From contig JANWXQ010000094.1 of assembly GCA_025057275.1 (NCBI GenBank), positions 1 through 64,000 on the forward strand: 64,000 nt of DNA. Direction: 5' to 3'. Positions 36,260 to 45,286 of this stretch are shown piece after piece. The stretch's first letter is position 1. Each line of letters opens with the position of its first letter. The DNA is from Chitinophagales bacterium. GTDB lineage: Bacteria; Bacteroidota; Bacteroidia; Chitinophagales; UBA10324. The notes below the pieces were generated by a model, which was not told the DNA's origin, ran no database searches, and was given only the letters and a program-made list of their open reading frames with translations. A program made the position numbers and the translations under genes.

Positions 36260-37363
36260 ATGACTGTTGCCAGCACCCCCGAACTTGACAAGAATGCCAC
36301 TACGGTCTTCGGCCAGATCAGTTCCATGGATCACGAGCAGGTGATGTTCTGCTTTGATCAGCAAACAGGCCTCAAGGCCATTATTGCCATTCACAACACG
36401 GTACTGGGTCCGGCTCTGGGGGGCACCCGCTTCTGGAACTATGCCCATGAAGGAGAAGCGCTCCGCGATGCCCTGCGCCTGTCGCGCGGTATGACCTACA
36501 AAGCCTCTATCACTGGTCTTCATCTCGGAGGCGGAAAAGCCGTCATCATTGGCGATTCCCGAAAAGACAAATCCGAAGCCCTGTTTCGACGCTACGGCCA
36601 GTTCGTTAATTCGCTCAACGGCCGCTACATAACCGCCGAAGATGTAGGCACCACCTCAGCCGATATGGAGTGGGTGGGGCGTGAATCCAAATTCGTTACC
36701 GGCCTTCCCGAGTATCTGGGTGGCGGGGGCGACCCCTCCCCCTTTACCGCTTACGGTGTATATCTGGGCATGAAAGCCGCCGCACACGAAGCCTATGGTT
36801 CCGACAGCCTCAGCGGAAAAAAAGTTATGGTTCAGGGAGTCGGTCATGTGGGTGAGTATCTGGTGGAACACCTGCACAAGGAAGGCGCTGTCATTTACAT
36901 CGCAGACATCTATGAAGACCGCCTTCAGGCCGTTGCCTCGCGCTTTAAGGTTTTTACTGTTGGCGCCGATGAAGTCTTTTCTGTTCCCGTAAACATTTAC
37001 GCCCCCTGTGCCCTGGGCGGAACGCTCAACGAAGAAACCATTCCCAAGCTTCAGTGCGATATTGTGGCCGGAGCAGCCAACAATCAGCTGGAAGATGAAA
37101 CGGAACACGGACAGATGTTGTCCGATAGCGGTATTCTTTACGCTCCCGATTATGTAATCAATGCCGGCGGTCTGATCAATGTGGCTTCGGAATGGGAAGG
37201 CTACAGCCGGGAACGTTCTCTGGCCCAATGCGAGCGCATCTACGACCGTACGCTGGAAATTTTCCGGATGGCGAAAAGCAAAAACATCCCCACTTCTTTA
37301 GCTGCCTACCACATTGCCGACGAGCGCATCCGCAAAATCGCTGCCATCCATGCCCGCCGCTGA
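36260..37363 (+). CDS. Leucine dehydrogenase (Glu/Leu/Phe/Val dehydrogenase family)
   Basis: NAD-dependent oxidative deamination of branched-chain amino acids, or the reverse amination. The 367-residue protein has the N-terminal substrate domain (GLKAIIAIHNTVLGPALGGTRF, with the catalytic lysine region GMTYK (K81) and GLHLGGGKAVI (K93)), GRYITAEDVGTT, and the Rossmann motif VQGVGHVGEYL. The GGTRF and GGGK patterns match leucine/valine dehydrogenase rather than glutamate dehydrogenase, which is longer. It is preceded by its own promoter and followed 33 bases later by nusB on the same strand. Role: branched-chain amino acid catabolism or branched fatty-acid precursor supply, by inference. Confidence 0.92.
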   Translation: MTVASTPELDKNATTVFGQISSMDHEQVMFCFDQQTGLKAIIAIHNTVLGPALGGTRFWNYAHEGEALRDALRLSRGMTYKASITGLHLGGGKAVIIGDSRKDKSEALFRRYGQFVNSLNGRYITAEDVGTTSADMEWVGRESKFVTGLPEYLGGGGDPSPFTAYGVYLGMKAAAHEAYGSDSLSGKKVMVQGVGHVGEYLVEHLHKEGAVIYIADIYEDRLQAVASRFKVFTVGADEVFSVPVNIYAPCALGGTLNEETIPKLQCDIVAGAANNQLEDETEHGQMLSDSGILYAPDYVINAGGLINVASEWEGYSRERSLAQCERIYDRTLEIFRMAKSKNIPTSLAAYHIADERIRKIAAIHARR

Positions 37364-37396
37364 TGCGGCATTATACTGGCTCTGCTTACCGCCAAC

Positions 37397-38335
37397 ATGA
37401 TTTCCCGACATCTGGCCCGCATCAAAGTCATGCAGGTCTTGTATGCATATTCCCAGGACAACGATAAAACGCGAAACCGGTTGGAACGGTATCTGCTGGA
37501 AAATCTGAACAAGACCTATCGCTCATTTCTGTACAGCCTGTATGTGCTCTGCAAAACCGCCGAATACGTGTTTACCGATGTGCAAATCCGCTCCGGAAAA
37601 TTTCTTCCTACCGAGGAAGATCAGATCCGTTCCACGGCTGTGTTTGACAATCCCATCGTACAGCATCTGGTAAAAACCGAAAAGCTGTATGAAGCCGTGC
37701 AGCAAGAAAAGCTGCACCAGCTGGCAGATCCCGATCTCTTTCGCCTGTTTTTTCAACAGCTGCGCAAAACAGAGGAGTATCGTGCCTTTGCTCTCAAAAC
37801 CTACACGCTGCTCAGTGAAGAGCGGGACCTACTTCTTTTTCTGTATCGCAGCGTCATTAGCGCTTCCGACCTGTTTCAGCAACACATGGAAGACCTGTTC
37901 AGCAGCTGGCCTGACGACCGCGAGCTGGTGTTCAAGGTTATTCTGCATCACCTGTCCACCATCGGTCCTTCCGATCCGCCCGGTATCATCCGCCAGGCGC
38001 AGGAACAGCGGGAAGTCAAACAGTTTGCCGTTAGCCTGTTGCATCAGGTGCTGGACCATTCCCGGGAAACCGAAGAGCTGATTCTTCCCCATCTGGAAAA
38101 CTGGGATCCGGAACGGGTGGCCCTCCTGGATATGCTGCTCATGAAAATGACCCTGACCGAATGGCTTTATTTTCCCGAAATACCCATAAAAGTCAGCTTT
38201 GACGAATACATCGAAATCGCCAAAAGCTACAGCACCCCGAAAAGCGGTGAATTCATCAATGGCCTGCTGGATGCCCTATTGAAAAAGCTCCGCGACGAGC
38301 AACGTATCCATAAATCAGGCCGGGGCACTATGTAA
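37397..38335 (+). CDS. nusB: Transcription antitermination factor NusB (long Bacteroidota form)
   Basis: NusB binds boxA RNA with ribosomal protein S10 during rRNA antitermination. At 312 residues it is twice the usual length. The start ISRHLARIKVMQVLYAYSQ and the C-terminal segment LLMKMTLTEWLYFPEIPIKVSFDEYIEIAKSYSTPKSGEFINGLLDALL are the NusB signatures; about 130 residues between them replace a short loop in the E. coli protein. This form is common in Bacteroidota. It sits between leucine dehydrogenase and rplS, with 59 bases to rplS, which has its own promoter. Confidence 0.94.
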   Translation: MISRHLARIKVMQVLYAYSQDNDKTRNRLERYLLENLNKTYRSFLYSLYVLCKTAEYVFTDVQIRSGKFLPTEEDQIRSTAVFDNPIVQHLVKTEKLYEAVQQEKLHQLADPDLFRLFFQQLRKTEEYRAFALKTYTLLSEERDLLLFLYRSVISASDLFQQHMEDLFSSWPDDRELVFKVILHHLSTIGPSDPPGIIRQAQEQREVKQFAVSLLHQVLDHSRETEELILPHLENWDPERVALLDMLLMKMTLTEWLYFPEIPIKVSFDEYIEIAKSYSTPKSGEFINGLLDALLKKLRDEQRIHKSGRGTM

Positions 38336-38343
38336 GTGCCTCA

Positions 38344-38375
38344 TTTGCCTGCGCGATTACCGTTTATTAACTTTG
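38344..38375 (+). promoter_or_regulatory. Full -33/-7 promoter of rplS
   Basis: TTTG at 38344-38347, a 20-base spacer and TAACTTTG at 38368-38375: an ideal TTTG-N20-TAnnTTTG promoter ending 19 bases before the rplS ATG at 38395. Confidence 0.8.
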
Positions 38376-38394
38376 CCCGCCTTTCCGATTTGCC

Positions 38395-38790
38395 ATGAAC
38401 GCGATCAACTACTTTCACCAGCAGGTAACACCGGAAAAAAAACTGCCCGACTTCAAGGCTGGAGACAACATCACGGTGCACTACAAAATCATCGAGGGCA
38501 ATAAGGAACGGATTCAGGCTTTTCGCGGCGAGGTATTGCAGCGCAGGGGGCGGGGCGCCACCCAAACCTTCACGGTTCGCAAAATCTCCAATGGCGTGGG
38601 GGTAGAGCGCATCTTTCCTTTGTATTCCCCCAATATTGAAGCTATTGAGGTCAATAAGCGCGGGCGGGTACGTCGGGCCCGACTGTTTTATCTGCGTCAG
38701 CGTTCAGGCAAAAAGGCTAAAATCCGCGAAAAGCGCCTGAATGTGGAAGGAGCAGCTTCGCCCGAAGCCACCCAACCTGCTGCAGGTTGA
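38395..38790 (+). CDS. rplS: 50S ribosomal protein L19
   Basis: Ribosomal protein at the 30S-50S interface. The 131 residues contain the L19 core: [77 protein letters not shown]. It has a 16-residue alanine- and proline-rich tail after the core. A clear promoter precedes it, so it can be transcribed alone; the usual rpsP-rimM-trmD neighbours are absent. A 7-bp stem with CTG loop (38773-38789) covers its stop codon. Confidence 0.98.
   Translation: MNAINYFHQQVTPEKKLPDFKAGDNITVHYKIIEGNKERIQAFRGEVLQRRGRGATQTFTVRKISNGVGVERIFPLYSPNIEAIEVNKRGRVRRARLFYLRQRSGKKAKIREKRLNVEGAASPEATQPAAG
38773..38789 (+). terminator. Possible hairpin at the rplS stop
   Basis: CAACCTG-CTG-CAGGTTG forms a 7-bp stem with a 3-base loop over the last codons of rplS; the following ATTTACTT is only weakly T-rich. 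It also lies at the 3' end of the convergent glycosyltransferase gene, so it could act in both directions. Confidence 0.3.
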
Positions 38791-38791
38791 T

Positions 38792-40699
38792 TTACTTACT
38801 CAGGTACACTCGATACGATTCCGCATAGTCAGGAATCGGTTCGACCGTTCCGTATAACCAGGGATTTCCGGCTTCCGCCTGCAGTTGCAGTTGTTCAGCC
38901 TGCAAAAAGAAACGGCTTTTGTTCCACACATAAGCTTTCAGCAAGCGCTGCCCTTTCCGCATCGGATAATCGCGCAGCCGCAAAGCCACATACACGGTTC
39001 CCTTGCCGTCAGTGGCCCCCTCACTCAGCAGTCGCCCCAGCCAGTAGCGTTGCTCGGTTCCTTCCATCAGCTCCACCACCAGAAAGGCTTCGGAACCGGA
39101 TGGCAGAGCCGAAAAGCGCAGGGCAGCAACGACCCAGTCATCCGGATACCGCACCATGCTGTCCAAGGATACCTCCAGGGCAGCACTGTACTCCGCCAGG
39201 GAATCGGAAAAGAACAGCCGTTGCCCCAAAGGCCTATGCGCTGGTAATTGGGCATTGAAGAACGAATCCGAATAGTACACCAACGGAAGCGCAGCTGGAC
39301 CCCTTCGGGAAAAAACATACCAATCGTAGTTATTGCCCGAATGCCGCTGCATCAGGTAAGGATAGAATTCCCGTACTACCTGAAACTGCTCGTAAGGCAA
39401 ATTACTGCAAACAACCTCGGTCGCGTGCTGCTGCTGCAGCCACTGACGAAACTCGGCTTGCGTAAGGCGCTGCAGGTCTTTCCAAGGCACAAAAGCCGGC
39501 CGAGGCTTTTCTTCGCGCAGGTAGTATTCCATGTATTTCGGCAGATGATTCAAAATAGCCAGCACCGGTTCGGCTGCCTGCCGTTCGTATTGTGCCGTGA
39601 GGCGCACTGCCTGTTCAATGGGCTGATGATAGAACAAGTCATAATGTTTCCGTTGGTCTATGAGTGTAAAGCTGCCCACAGCCAGCAGCAATACCACGCC
39701 GGTGGCTGTGATTACCGGCTGGCGGTCGGAAGCAAAAGAAAACAACCACAGCAGCAAAAACGGAAGACTGAACAAAAGAACCCAGTAATGAAGCAGCGGA
39801 TTTCGCCAAACGGAATACGCAAATCCGATGAGCGCGGGCAAGGTGCCCAGCAGGAAAGCGATTAAGCGCATACGATTTTTTTCTATATTTCTAAAGTTTG
39901 CAGCCGCAGCGGCAACTGCAACCAGGCACAATGTCAGCTGAAACCCAGCGGAAAAATGCGTGAGATAGCCGAGGTACTTCAGAAAAAAATCAGGGCCGGG
40001 TGCAGCCAGCCATCCTCCTATGCCCCCTTGTTGCAGATGCACTTTCGTTATGGGCCAGTGAGGCAGCCACAACAGGGCAATCAGAACACAGGCCAGCACA
40101 TAACCCCTGCTTTTCTGTGCCGGCACCAGAAACCACCCCAAACCACACACCAACACGGCCTGCAGCAGGCTGAAATAATGGTTGTACGTGCACAGCACTG
40201 CCCCAGCCACAAACCACAGCAGATGCGTGCGGCTTTCATTTTCGGATTGCAGATATAGCCACCAGTGCCGCACCATGAGAAGCGTCAGAAAAAGGCCGCT
40301 GGCATAGGGGCGGGCTGTCTGCGACTGCATGACGGCCAGCTGAGTTACTGCCAATAAGGCTGCACTCAACAACCCGCAGCTGGCGCTAAACCATTCCTTG
40401 CCGATGCGATAAATCAGATAAAGCGATGCCGTTCCCATCAGCAAAAACGGCAGCTTAAAGGCGGCCTCGCTGTCGCCAAAGACAAAACGATAATAATTCA
40501 GAAACACCTGCACCAAAGCGGGATGGGTGTCGCGCATCACCCCTTCATGGATGAGCTGGCGAAAGGAGGTAAAGCCGGTTCGCCCCCAGGTGCTGAGTTC
40601 ATCAAACCAAAAGGGAATATTCGGAAAACCATAAAAACGCAATGCAGCTCCGGTGAGCACAATCAATGCAAGCAGGGCAAACTCCAGGCTTCTGCGCAT
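38792..40699 (-). CDS. GT39-like membrane glycosyltransferase
   Basis: A polytopic inner-membrane protein of 635 residues from the ATG at 40699 (the frame is open to an upstream GTG at 40753). The N-terminus LRFYGFPNIPFWFDELSTWGR places the conserved acidic pair D-E in the first periplasmic loop, as in polyprenol-phosphate-sugar transferases of the GT39/ArnT/PMT type; LLHYWVLLFSLPFLLLW and about ten further helices run to residue 330. Residues about 390-635 are a soluble beta-rich periplasmic domain without a clear match. It probably glycosylates a lipid, protein or glycan in the periplasm with a lipid-linked sugar. It is alone on its strand, ending 2 bases from rplS in convergent orientation and divergent from ispG; the acceptor is unknown. 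Confidence 0.82.
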   Translation of the reverse strand: MRRSLEFALLALIVLTGAALRFYGFPNIPFWFDELSTWGRTGFTSFRQLIHEGVMRDTHPALVQVFLNYYRFVFGDSEAAFKLPFLLMGTASLYLIYRIGKEWFSASCGLLSAALLAVTQLAVMQSQTARPYASGLFLTLLMVRHWWLYLQSENESRTHLLWFVAGAVLCTYNHYFSLLQAVLVCGLGWFLVPAQKSRGYVLACVLIALLWLPHWPITKVHLQQGGIGGWLAAPGPDFFLKYLGYLTHFSAGFQLTLCLVAVAAAAANFRNIEKNRMRLIAFLLGTLPALIGFAYSVWRNPLLHYWVLLFSLPFLLLWLFSFASDRQPVITATGVVLLLAVGSFTLIDQRKHYDLFYHQPIEQAVRLTAQYERQAAEPVLAILNHLPKYMEYYLREEKPRPAFVPWKDLQRLTQAEFRQWLQQQHATEVVCSNLPYEQFQVVREFYPYLMQRHSGNNYDWYVFSRRGPAALPLVYYSDSFFNAQLPAHRPLGQRLFFSDSLAEYSAALEVSLDSMVRYPDDWVVAALRFSALPSGSEAFLVVELMEGTEQRYWLGRLLSEGATDGKGTVYVALRLRDYPMRKGQRLLKAYVWNKSRFFLQAEQLQLQAEAGNPWLYGTVEPIPDYAESYRVYLSK

Positions 40700-40765
40700 G
40701 CGTGTTTTTCCGGTGAATATACTTACTGCCTTTCCGCTGTTTCCAGCAGCCAACAGCCCTCAGCC

Positions 40766-40773
40766 TATCTTTG
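40766..40773 (+). promoter_or_regulatory. -7 promoter element upstream of ispG
   Basis: TATCTTTG matches TAnnTTTG exactly and ends six bases before the ATG at 40780, so the mRNA is probably leaderless. It excludes the in-frame TTG at 40771 as a start. Confidence 0.5.
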
Positions 40774-40779
40774 CCGGTA

Positions 40780-42723
40780 ATGCACTCTCCTTATTGCATT
40801 TCCCTGGTTCGTCCGGTGCGTTTTTCGACCCGCGAAGTGCGGTGCGGCGATGTGGGCATTGGCGGCAACAACCCCATACGGGTACAGACCATGACCACCA
40901 CCGACACTCAGGACACAGCAGCCACGGTAGCTCAGTGCATTCGATGTATAGAGGCCGGCAGCGAACTGGTACGCATCACCGCTCCCAGCATCAGCGATGC
41001 AGAAAATCTGGCCAACATCAAAAGCGAATTGCGGCGCCTGGGTTACCGCACCCCCCTTGTAGCCGATATTCATTTCACCCCTCATGCCGCTGAAATCGCT
41101 GCCCGAATAGTGGAAAAGGTGCGCATCAACCCGGGCAATTATGCCGATAAGAAAAAGTTCGAGCAGAAAGAATACACCGACGCTCAGTATGCCGCCGAGC
41201 TGGATCGCATCCGCGACCGCTTTGTTCCACTGGTGCGTATTTGCAAGCAGTACGGTACAGCCATGCGCATCGGCACCAACCACGGTTCGCTGAGCGACCG
41301 CATCATGAACCGCTACGGCGATACACCCGAAGGAATGGTGGAAAGTGCTCTGGAATTTGTACGCATTGCTGAAGACGAGGGCTATTACGACATCGTGCTG
41401 TCCATGAAGGCCAGTAACCCTCAGGTTATGGTACAGGCTTACCGGCTGTTGGTGCGGCGCATGATGGAAACGGGCCGAAATTATCCGCTTCACCTCGGCG
41501 TAACGGAAGCAGGTGACGGCATGGACGGCCGCATCAAATCGGCCATTGGCATCGGCGCTTTGCTTGCCGACGGGCTCGGCGATACCGTCCGGGTGTCGCT
41601 TACCGAACCTCCCGAAGCGGAAATTCCCGTAGCGAAAAAACTGGTAAGCCGTTACGCTTCATTGCGCGTGGCAGATGCCGATTTCCCTCCCGTCGTGTCG
41701 GAGACCAGCCCGTTTGATCCCTATGCGTACCAGCGACGCCTTTCGCATGCCGTGGGCAAAACCGGAGGCCGGCAGGTGCCGGTGGTTGTCGGGGACTTCA
41801 GTTCAAATCCGCCCAATCATCCCGATGCTCTTTTGCCCATAGGTTATCGCTACGATGCAGCCTCCGATAAATGGTCGCTCAGTGACCTCGCTGCCGACCT
41901 GATCTATTGCGGCAGTCACAGTCTGTCGTTTGCCTTACCGGGAAGTCTGGGGGTGATAGAAGATTTTGCCTGGTGGCGCCAACAGCCGCCGCGCAGTAAT
42001 GTGTTCCCTCTTTTGTTGCCTGGTGAACTGGACGCCTTTTCCGCAACTGAAACTATTGCCTTCCTCCTGGTTCGGCCTGCTGAACTGCAAAGCCCCCTGC
42101 TGGATGCACTCACCCGCTACCCACAGCTGATTCTGGTGCTGCACACCGAAAGTGAATTGCCCGTTCCGGCGTTGCGGCAGGCGTTTTATCTGCTGCATCA
42201 GCGCCGCAGTACAGCGCCGGTTATCATTCGTCTGCGTCTTGCCGAAACCGACCCCGAATCGTTTCTACTCCGGCTGGCTGCCGATGCAGGAACGTTGCTG
42301 GTTGACGGCATGGGCGATGGCCTTTGGCTTACCGGCCCGCATCACGACGCTGCCTTCATCAATCAGGTATCGTTCAGCATCCTGCAGGGATGCCGCCAGC
42401 GCATTTCCCGTACCGAATACATCAGTTGTCCGAGCTGTGGTCGTACGCTTTTTGATTTGATGGAAACCACTGCCCGCATCCGTGAACGAACGCACCATCT
42501 CAAAGGCGTTAAGATTGCCATTATGGGTTGCATCGTCAACGGACCGGGCGAAATGGCCGATGCCGATTACGGATATGTTGGAAGCGGGCCGGGCAAGGTG
42601 ACACTTTATCGCGGCAAAGAAATCGTGCGCCGCAACGTCAACACCGAAGATGCCGTGGATGCACTGATTGACCTGATCCGAGAAAACGGCGATTGGGTGG
42701 ATGAACCCACGCAACAGGACTAA
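40780..42723 (+). CDS. ispG: 4-hydroxy-3-methylbut-2-enyl-diphosphate synthase, long form
   Basis: Iron-sulfur enzyme of the MEP isoprenoid pathway. At 647 residues it is much longer than the 370-residue E. coli protein: it is the three-domain form known in plants, Chlamydiae and Bacteroidota, with a TIM barrel (about 1-290; VRPVRFSTREVRCGDVGIGG, GSELVRITAPS, HLGVTEAGDGMDGRIKSAIGIG), a large central insertion (about 295-540) and the cluster domain with YISCPSCGRTLFD and VAIMGCIVNGPGEMADADYGYVG-like motifs. Cysteines of the 4Fe-4S site are intact. It has its own promoter and follows a divergent glycosyltransferase gene; the preceding pathway enzyme gene ispE is at 20625-21530. Confidence 0.96.
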   Translation: MHSPYCISLVRPVRFSTREVRCGDVGIGGNNPIRVQTMTTTDTQDTAATVAQCIRCIEAGSELVRITAPSISDAENLANIKSELRRLGYRTPLVADIHFTPHAAEIAARIVEKVRINPGNYADKKKFEQKEYTDAQYAAELDRIRDRFVPLVRICKQYGTAMRIGTNHGSLSDRIMNRYGDTPEGMVESALEFVRIAEDEGYYDIVLSMKASNPQVMVQAYRLLVRRMMETGRNYPLHLGVTEAGDGMDGRIKSAIGIGALLADGLGDTVRVSLTEPPEAEIPVAKKLVSRYASLRVADADFPPVVSETSPFDPYAYQRRLSHAVGKTGGRQVPVVVGDFSSNPPNHPDALLPIGYRYDAASDKWSLSDLAADLIYCGSHSLSFALPGSLGVIEDFAWWRQQPPRSNVFPLLLPGELDAFSATETIAFLLVRPAELQSPLLDALTRYPQLILVLHTESELPVPALRQAFYLLHQRRSTAPVIIRLRLAETDPESFLLRLAADAGTLLVDGMGDGLWLTGPHHDAAFINQVSFSILQGCRQRISRTEYISCPSCGRTLFDLMETTARIRERTHHLKGVKIAIMGCIVNGPGEMADADYGYVGSGPGKVTLYRGKEIVRRNVNTEDAVDALIDLIRENGDWVDEPTQQD

Positions 42724-42765
42724 GAATAAAAAAATGAATGACTCAGGTCGTTGTTCAGCAACGAA

Positions 42766-43020
42766 CTACTCGTATACATCGTCAGCCAGCTGCTTACGCC
42801 TGCGCTGGTTGGTGTACCACCAGTAACCGATAGCGCCAGCCAGCACATAAGGCATCACCAGCAGGTACATGATTCCGGCATTGAGGCCTTTGGCCTGCTC
42901 CCGATTCTGTCCAACCGAAGATTCGGCTTTGGCCTTGCACAACGGGCACATGGCTTCGGCCCGGGGAGTCAGCCCAAGCAACATGCCCGAAAGAAGAACA
43001 GCTGCCAGCCAACGTTTCAT
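42766..43020 (-). CDS. Small CPLC-motif membrane protein, unknown function
   Basis: An 84-residue protein with an N-terminal signal peptide ([23 protein letters not shown]) followed at once by [11 protein letters not shown], a paired-cysteine motif (C25, C28) that would face the periplasm, then one membrane helix at about 49-66 ([24 protein letters not shown]) and a basic cytosolic tail. CPLC resembles redox or metal-binding sites. I recall similar short proteins across Bacteroidota but no assigned function. A TAACTTTG -7 element lies only four bases before its ATG, so the mRNA is probably leaderless. It is divergent from prfA, 93 bases away. Confidence 0.75.
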   Translation of the reverse strand: MKRWLAAVLLSGMLLGLTPRAEAMCPLCKAKAESSVGQNREQAKGLNAGIMYLLVMPYVLAGAIGYWWYTNQRRRKQLADDVYE

Positions 43021-43024
43021 ACAG

Positions 43025-43032
43025 CAAAGTTA
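43025..43032 (-). promoter_or_regulatory. -7 promoter element upstream of the CPLC-motif gene
   Basis: Minus-strand TAACTTTG matches TAnnTTTG exactly, only four bases before the ATG at 43020. Confidence 0.5.
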
Positions 43033-43113
43033 CGGCATCATGCGCTTCTGCAACGGTTTGCTGACCAAGCCATGCTGCCTGCCGCTGCGCGCCCTGTTGC
43101 TAACTTCGCCGCA

Positions 43114-44187
43114 ATGCTGGAACAACTGGAAGGTCTGCGTCTGAGGTTCCTCCATGTCCAGGAACAGCTGAACGATCCGGCGTCCTTTGCTGACCCTCAG
43201 CGTTACAAACAGCTCAACCGGGAATACAAGGAACTGCAGCGCATCCTGGACGCTTACGACCGCTACCGGCTATTGCGCCAGCAACACGATAGCGCCGAGC
43301 AACTGCTTCGCAGCGAAAACGATGACGAATTGCGCGAACTGGCACGCAGCGAACTGCAGGATCTGGAGCTGAAACTGCAGCAGGCCGAACAGCACCTGCG
43401 CCGCTTGCTCACCCCCAAAGACCCGCAGGATGAGCGTAATGCCATTGTAGAAATCCGGGCCGGCACCGGTGGTGACGAGGCCTGTTTGTTTGCAGGAGAC
43501 TTGTTTCGGATGTACGTGCGTTTTTGCGAATCGCGCGGCTGGAACGTAACCGTGCTGAATGAAAACCCGGGGCCCAAGGGCGGTTTTAAGGAAGTGATTT
43601 TTGAAGTGGAAGGGGAAAATGCCTATGGCACGCTGAAGTACGAAAGCGGTGTGCACCGAGTGCAACGCGTTCCCGAAACAGAAGCGCAGGGTCGAGTGCA
43701 TACCTCTGCAGCAACGGTGGCGGTTTTGCCTGAAGCCGAAGAAGTGGATGTGGAACTAAAGGATAGTGACGTGAAAATGGAAACTGCCCGCAGCGGCGGG
43801 GCTGGCGGGCAGAACGTGAACAAGGTGGAAACTAAAGTCATCCTTACTCATATCCCCACCGGTAAGGTCGTTATGTGTCAAACCGAACGCACCCAACTGG
43901 CCAATCGGGAAAAAGCCATGAAAATGCTTCGCACCCTGCTGTACGAGGAAGCGGTCCGCAAGCAGGAAATGGAAATGGCCAGCAGGCGAAAGACCATGGT
44001 CAGCACCGGCGACCGATCGGCCAAGATCAGAACCTACAACTTCCCTCAGAATCGCGTCACCGACCACCGCATTGGCAAAACCATGTACACCCTGGATCGG
44101 TTTCTGGATGGCGAGGTGGGCGAAATGATCGAAGCGCTGGAACTGGCAGAGAATGCCGAAAAATTAAAGGCCGGACAGGCAAACTGA
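43114..44187 (+). CDS. prfA: Peptide chain release factor 1
   Basis: Recognises UAA and UAG stop codons and triggers release at the ribosome. The 357-residue protein starts [19 protein letters not shown] and has the peptide-anticodon region [29 protein letters not shown] and the catalytic GGQ in [15 protein letters not shown]. The frame is open to 42751, but that extension overlaps the antisense CPLC gene and lacks family similarity; the ATG at 43114 is the normal start. A TAACTTCG near-consensus -7 element lies at 43101-43108, five bases ahead of it. The stop codon lies in the loop of a rho-independent terminator. Confidence 0.97.
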   Translation: MLEQLEGLRLRFLHVQEQLNDPASFADPQRYKQLNREYKELQRILDAYDRYRLLRQQHDSAEQLLRSENDDELRELARSELQDLELKLQQAEQHLRRLLTPKDPQDERNAIVEIRAGTGGDEACLFAGDLFRMYVRFCESRGWNVTVLNENPGPKGGFKEVIFEVEGENAYGTLKYESGVHRVQRVPETEAQGRVHTSAATVAVLPEAEEVDVELKDSDVKMETARSGGAGGQNVNKVETKVILTHIPTGKVVMCQTERTQLANREKAMKMLRTLLYEEAVRKQEMEMASRRKTMVSTGDRSAKIRTYNFPQNRVTDHRIGKTMYTLDRFLDGEVGEMIEALELAENAEKLKAGQAN

Positions 44188-44199
44188 CCGGCCTTTTTC
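44166..44199 (+). terminator. Rho-independent terminator of prfA
   Basis: AAAGGCCGG (44166-44174) pairs with CCGGCCTTT (44188-44196), a 9-bp stem with a 13-base loop followed by further T. The prfA stop codon is in the loop. Read the other way it also follows the tRNA-Asn gene. Confidence 0.85.
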
Positions 44200-44205
44200 T
44201 TGTTG

Positions 44206-44279
44206 CTCCCCGGGCTGGACTTGAACCAGCGGCCCTCTGATTAACAGTCAGATGCTCTAACCAGCTGAGCTACCGAGGA
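44206..44279 (-). tRNA. tRNA-Asn (anticodon GTT)
   Basis: A 74-base cloverleaf on the minus strand: acceptor TCCTCGG pairs with CCGGGGA and a G discriminator, the D arm is GCTCAGCTGGTTAGAGC, the anticodon stem-loop is CTGACTGTTAATCAG with anticodon GTT, and the T arm contains GGTTCAAGTCC. No CCA is encoded. It lies seven bases from the prfA terminator. Confidence 0.97.
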
Positions 44280-44315
44280 ATTTTTTCCGGTGGGCAAAAA
44301 TAAAGCGGATGCCGC

Positions 44316-45164
44316 TTATGTGGAACCGTCCCGGCCCAGATGAAAACGCAGCAGGGCTTCTCCAGGCCGCGCTAAAAATCGTCCCGGACGAAATCCCGCT
44401 TGGCTCAGGACATTTTTGATTTCATCCTCAAACAAACAACCCACACTGCCCGATACATGGATGGCTAATGCGTTATGCGGTGCATAACTACTCAGGATGC
44501 GATGAACTAATCCCTGGTAAACTTCTGTCAACAATTGCTGCATGAACGGATGGTAACGATGTGCTGCGACAAACCGGGTATGATCGGCAAGAAACCGGCG
44601 TGCTGACTGCGAACGGTAAATCCGTTCCAGGATTTGATCGCGCGATAGCGGCTGAAAAGCAGCAAAAGCATGAGAGAGTTCTTGAGGCAACTGCCCGCGC
44701 AGAGCAGCCTGCAACACCCGGCGGCCAAGATCGGTGCCACTTCCCTCATCGCCCAGCACGTACCCCAGCGAGTCCACCTGATGGCGGATGCTGTTGCCGT
44801 CATAAAGGCCGTTATTCATGCCTGTGCCCAGCAGAAGAACGATGGCCGGCTGGCTGCCCGCAACGGCACGGGCTGCACCCAGCAGATCATCATGAACGGT
44901 AATGACGGCCCTGGGAAAAACCAGGGTAAGGGCCTGTTTCATCATGGTGCGCATGGAGGCGCCAGCACAACCGGCGCCATAGAAAAACAGACTACCGCTG
45001 AAGTCGCTCCAGCCGCCTGCTTCCTTTTTTATGGCATCGGCCAGTTCAGCTGCTGATGCAAAGCTGTAAGGGTTGAAGCCCGGAGTCAGCAAGGTGCGAA
45101 CGGTTCCATCGCTGCGCAGCCAGTGGGCTTTGGTACTACCCGAATCGCAAACCAGCACGCTCAT
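44316..45164 (-). CDS. BadF/BadG-type ATPase, N-acetylglucosamine kinase-like
   Basis: A 282-residue cytosolic ASKHA-fold kinase. Phosphate-1 motif CDSGSTKAHWL (6-16), the connect/phosphate-2 region AIVLLLGTGMNNGLYDG, and YVLGDEGSGTDLGRRVL are those of the eukaryote-like N-acetylglucosamine kinase group within the BcrAD/BadFG family. In Bacteroidota such proteins salvage amino sugars from peptidoglycan or chitin; the substrate here is inferred. A TACCTTTA one-mismatch -7 element lies at 45172-45179. It is divergent from a PfkB kinase gene; tRNA-Asn lies downstream on the same strand. Confidence 0.83.
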   Translation of the reverse strand: MSVLVCDSGSTKAHWLRSDGTVRTLLTPGFNPYSFASAAELADAIKKEAGGWSDFSGSLFFYGAGCAGASMRTMMKQALTLVFPRAVITVHDDLLGAARAVAGSQPAIVLLLGTGMNNGLYDGNSIRHQVDSLGYVLGDEGSGTDLGRRVLQAALRGQLPQELSHAFAAFQPLSRDQILERIYRSQSARRFLADHTRFVAAHRYHPFMQQLLTEVYQGLVHRILSSYAPHNALAIHVSGSVGCLFEDEIKNVLSQAGFRPGRFLARPGEALLRFHLGRDGST

Positions 45165-45286
45165 TTAGACGTAAAGGTATCCGATGCCATACAGTAGCAG
45201 GAACGCCGTGCATATTTTGCTTCAAAGGCACCGGGCGGCTTGCCAAAAGGTTGCACTTTTGCCCTGCACCCGGATCAGGCGGAATC

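Noticed and set aside
42751-43113. N-terminal extension of release factor 1 by about 120 codons
   Set aside because: It overlaps the antisense CPLC gene and prfA proteins start at MLEQLE-like sequence; a promoter-like element lies just before 43114.
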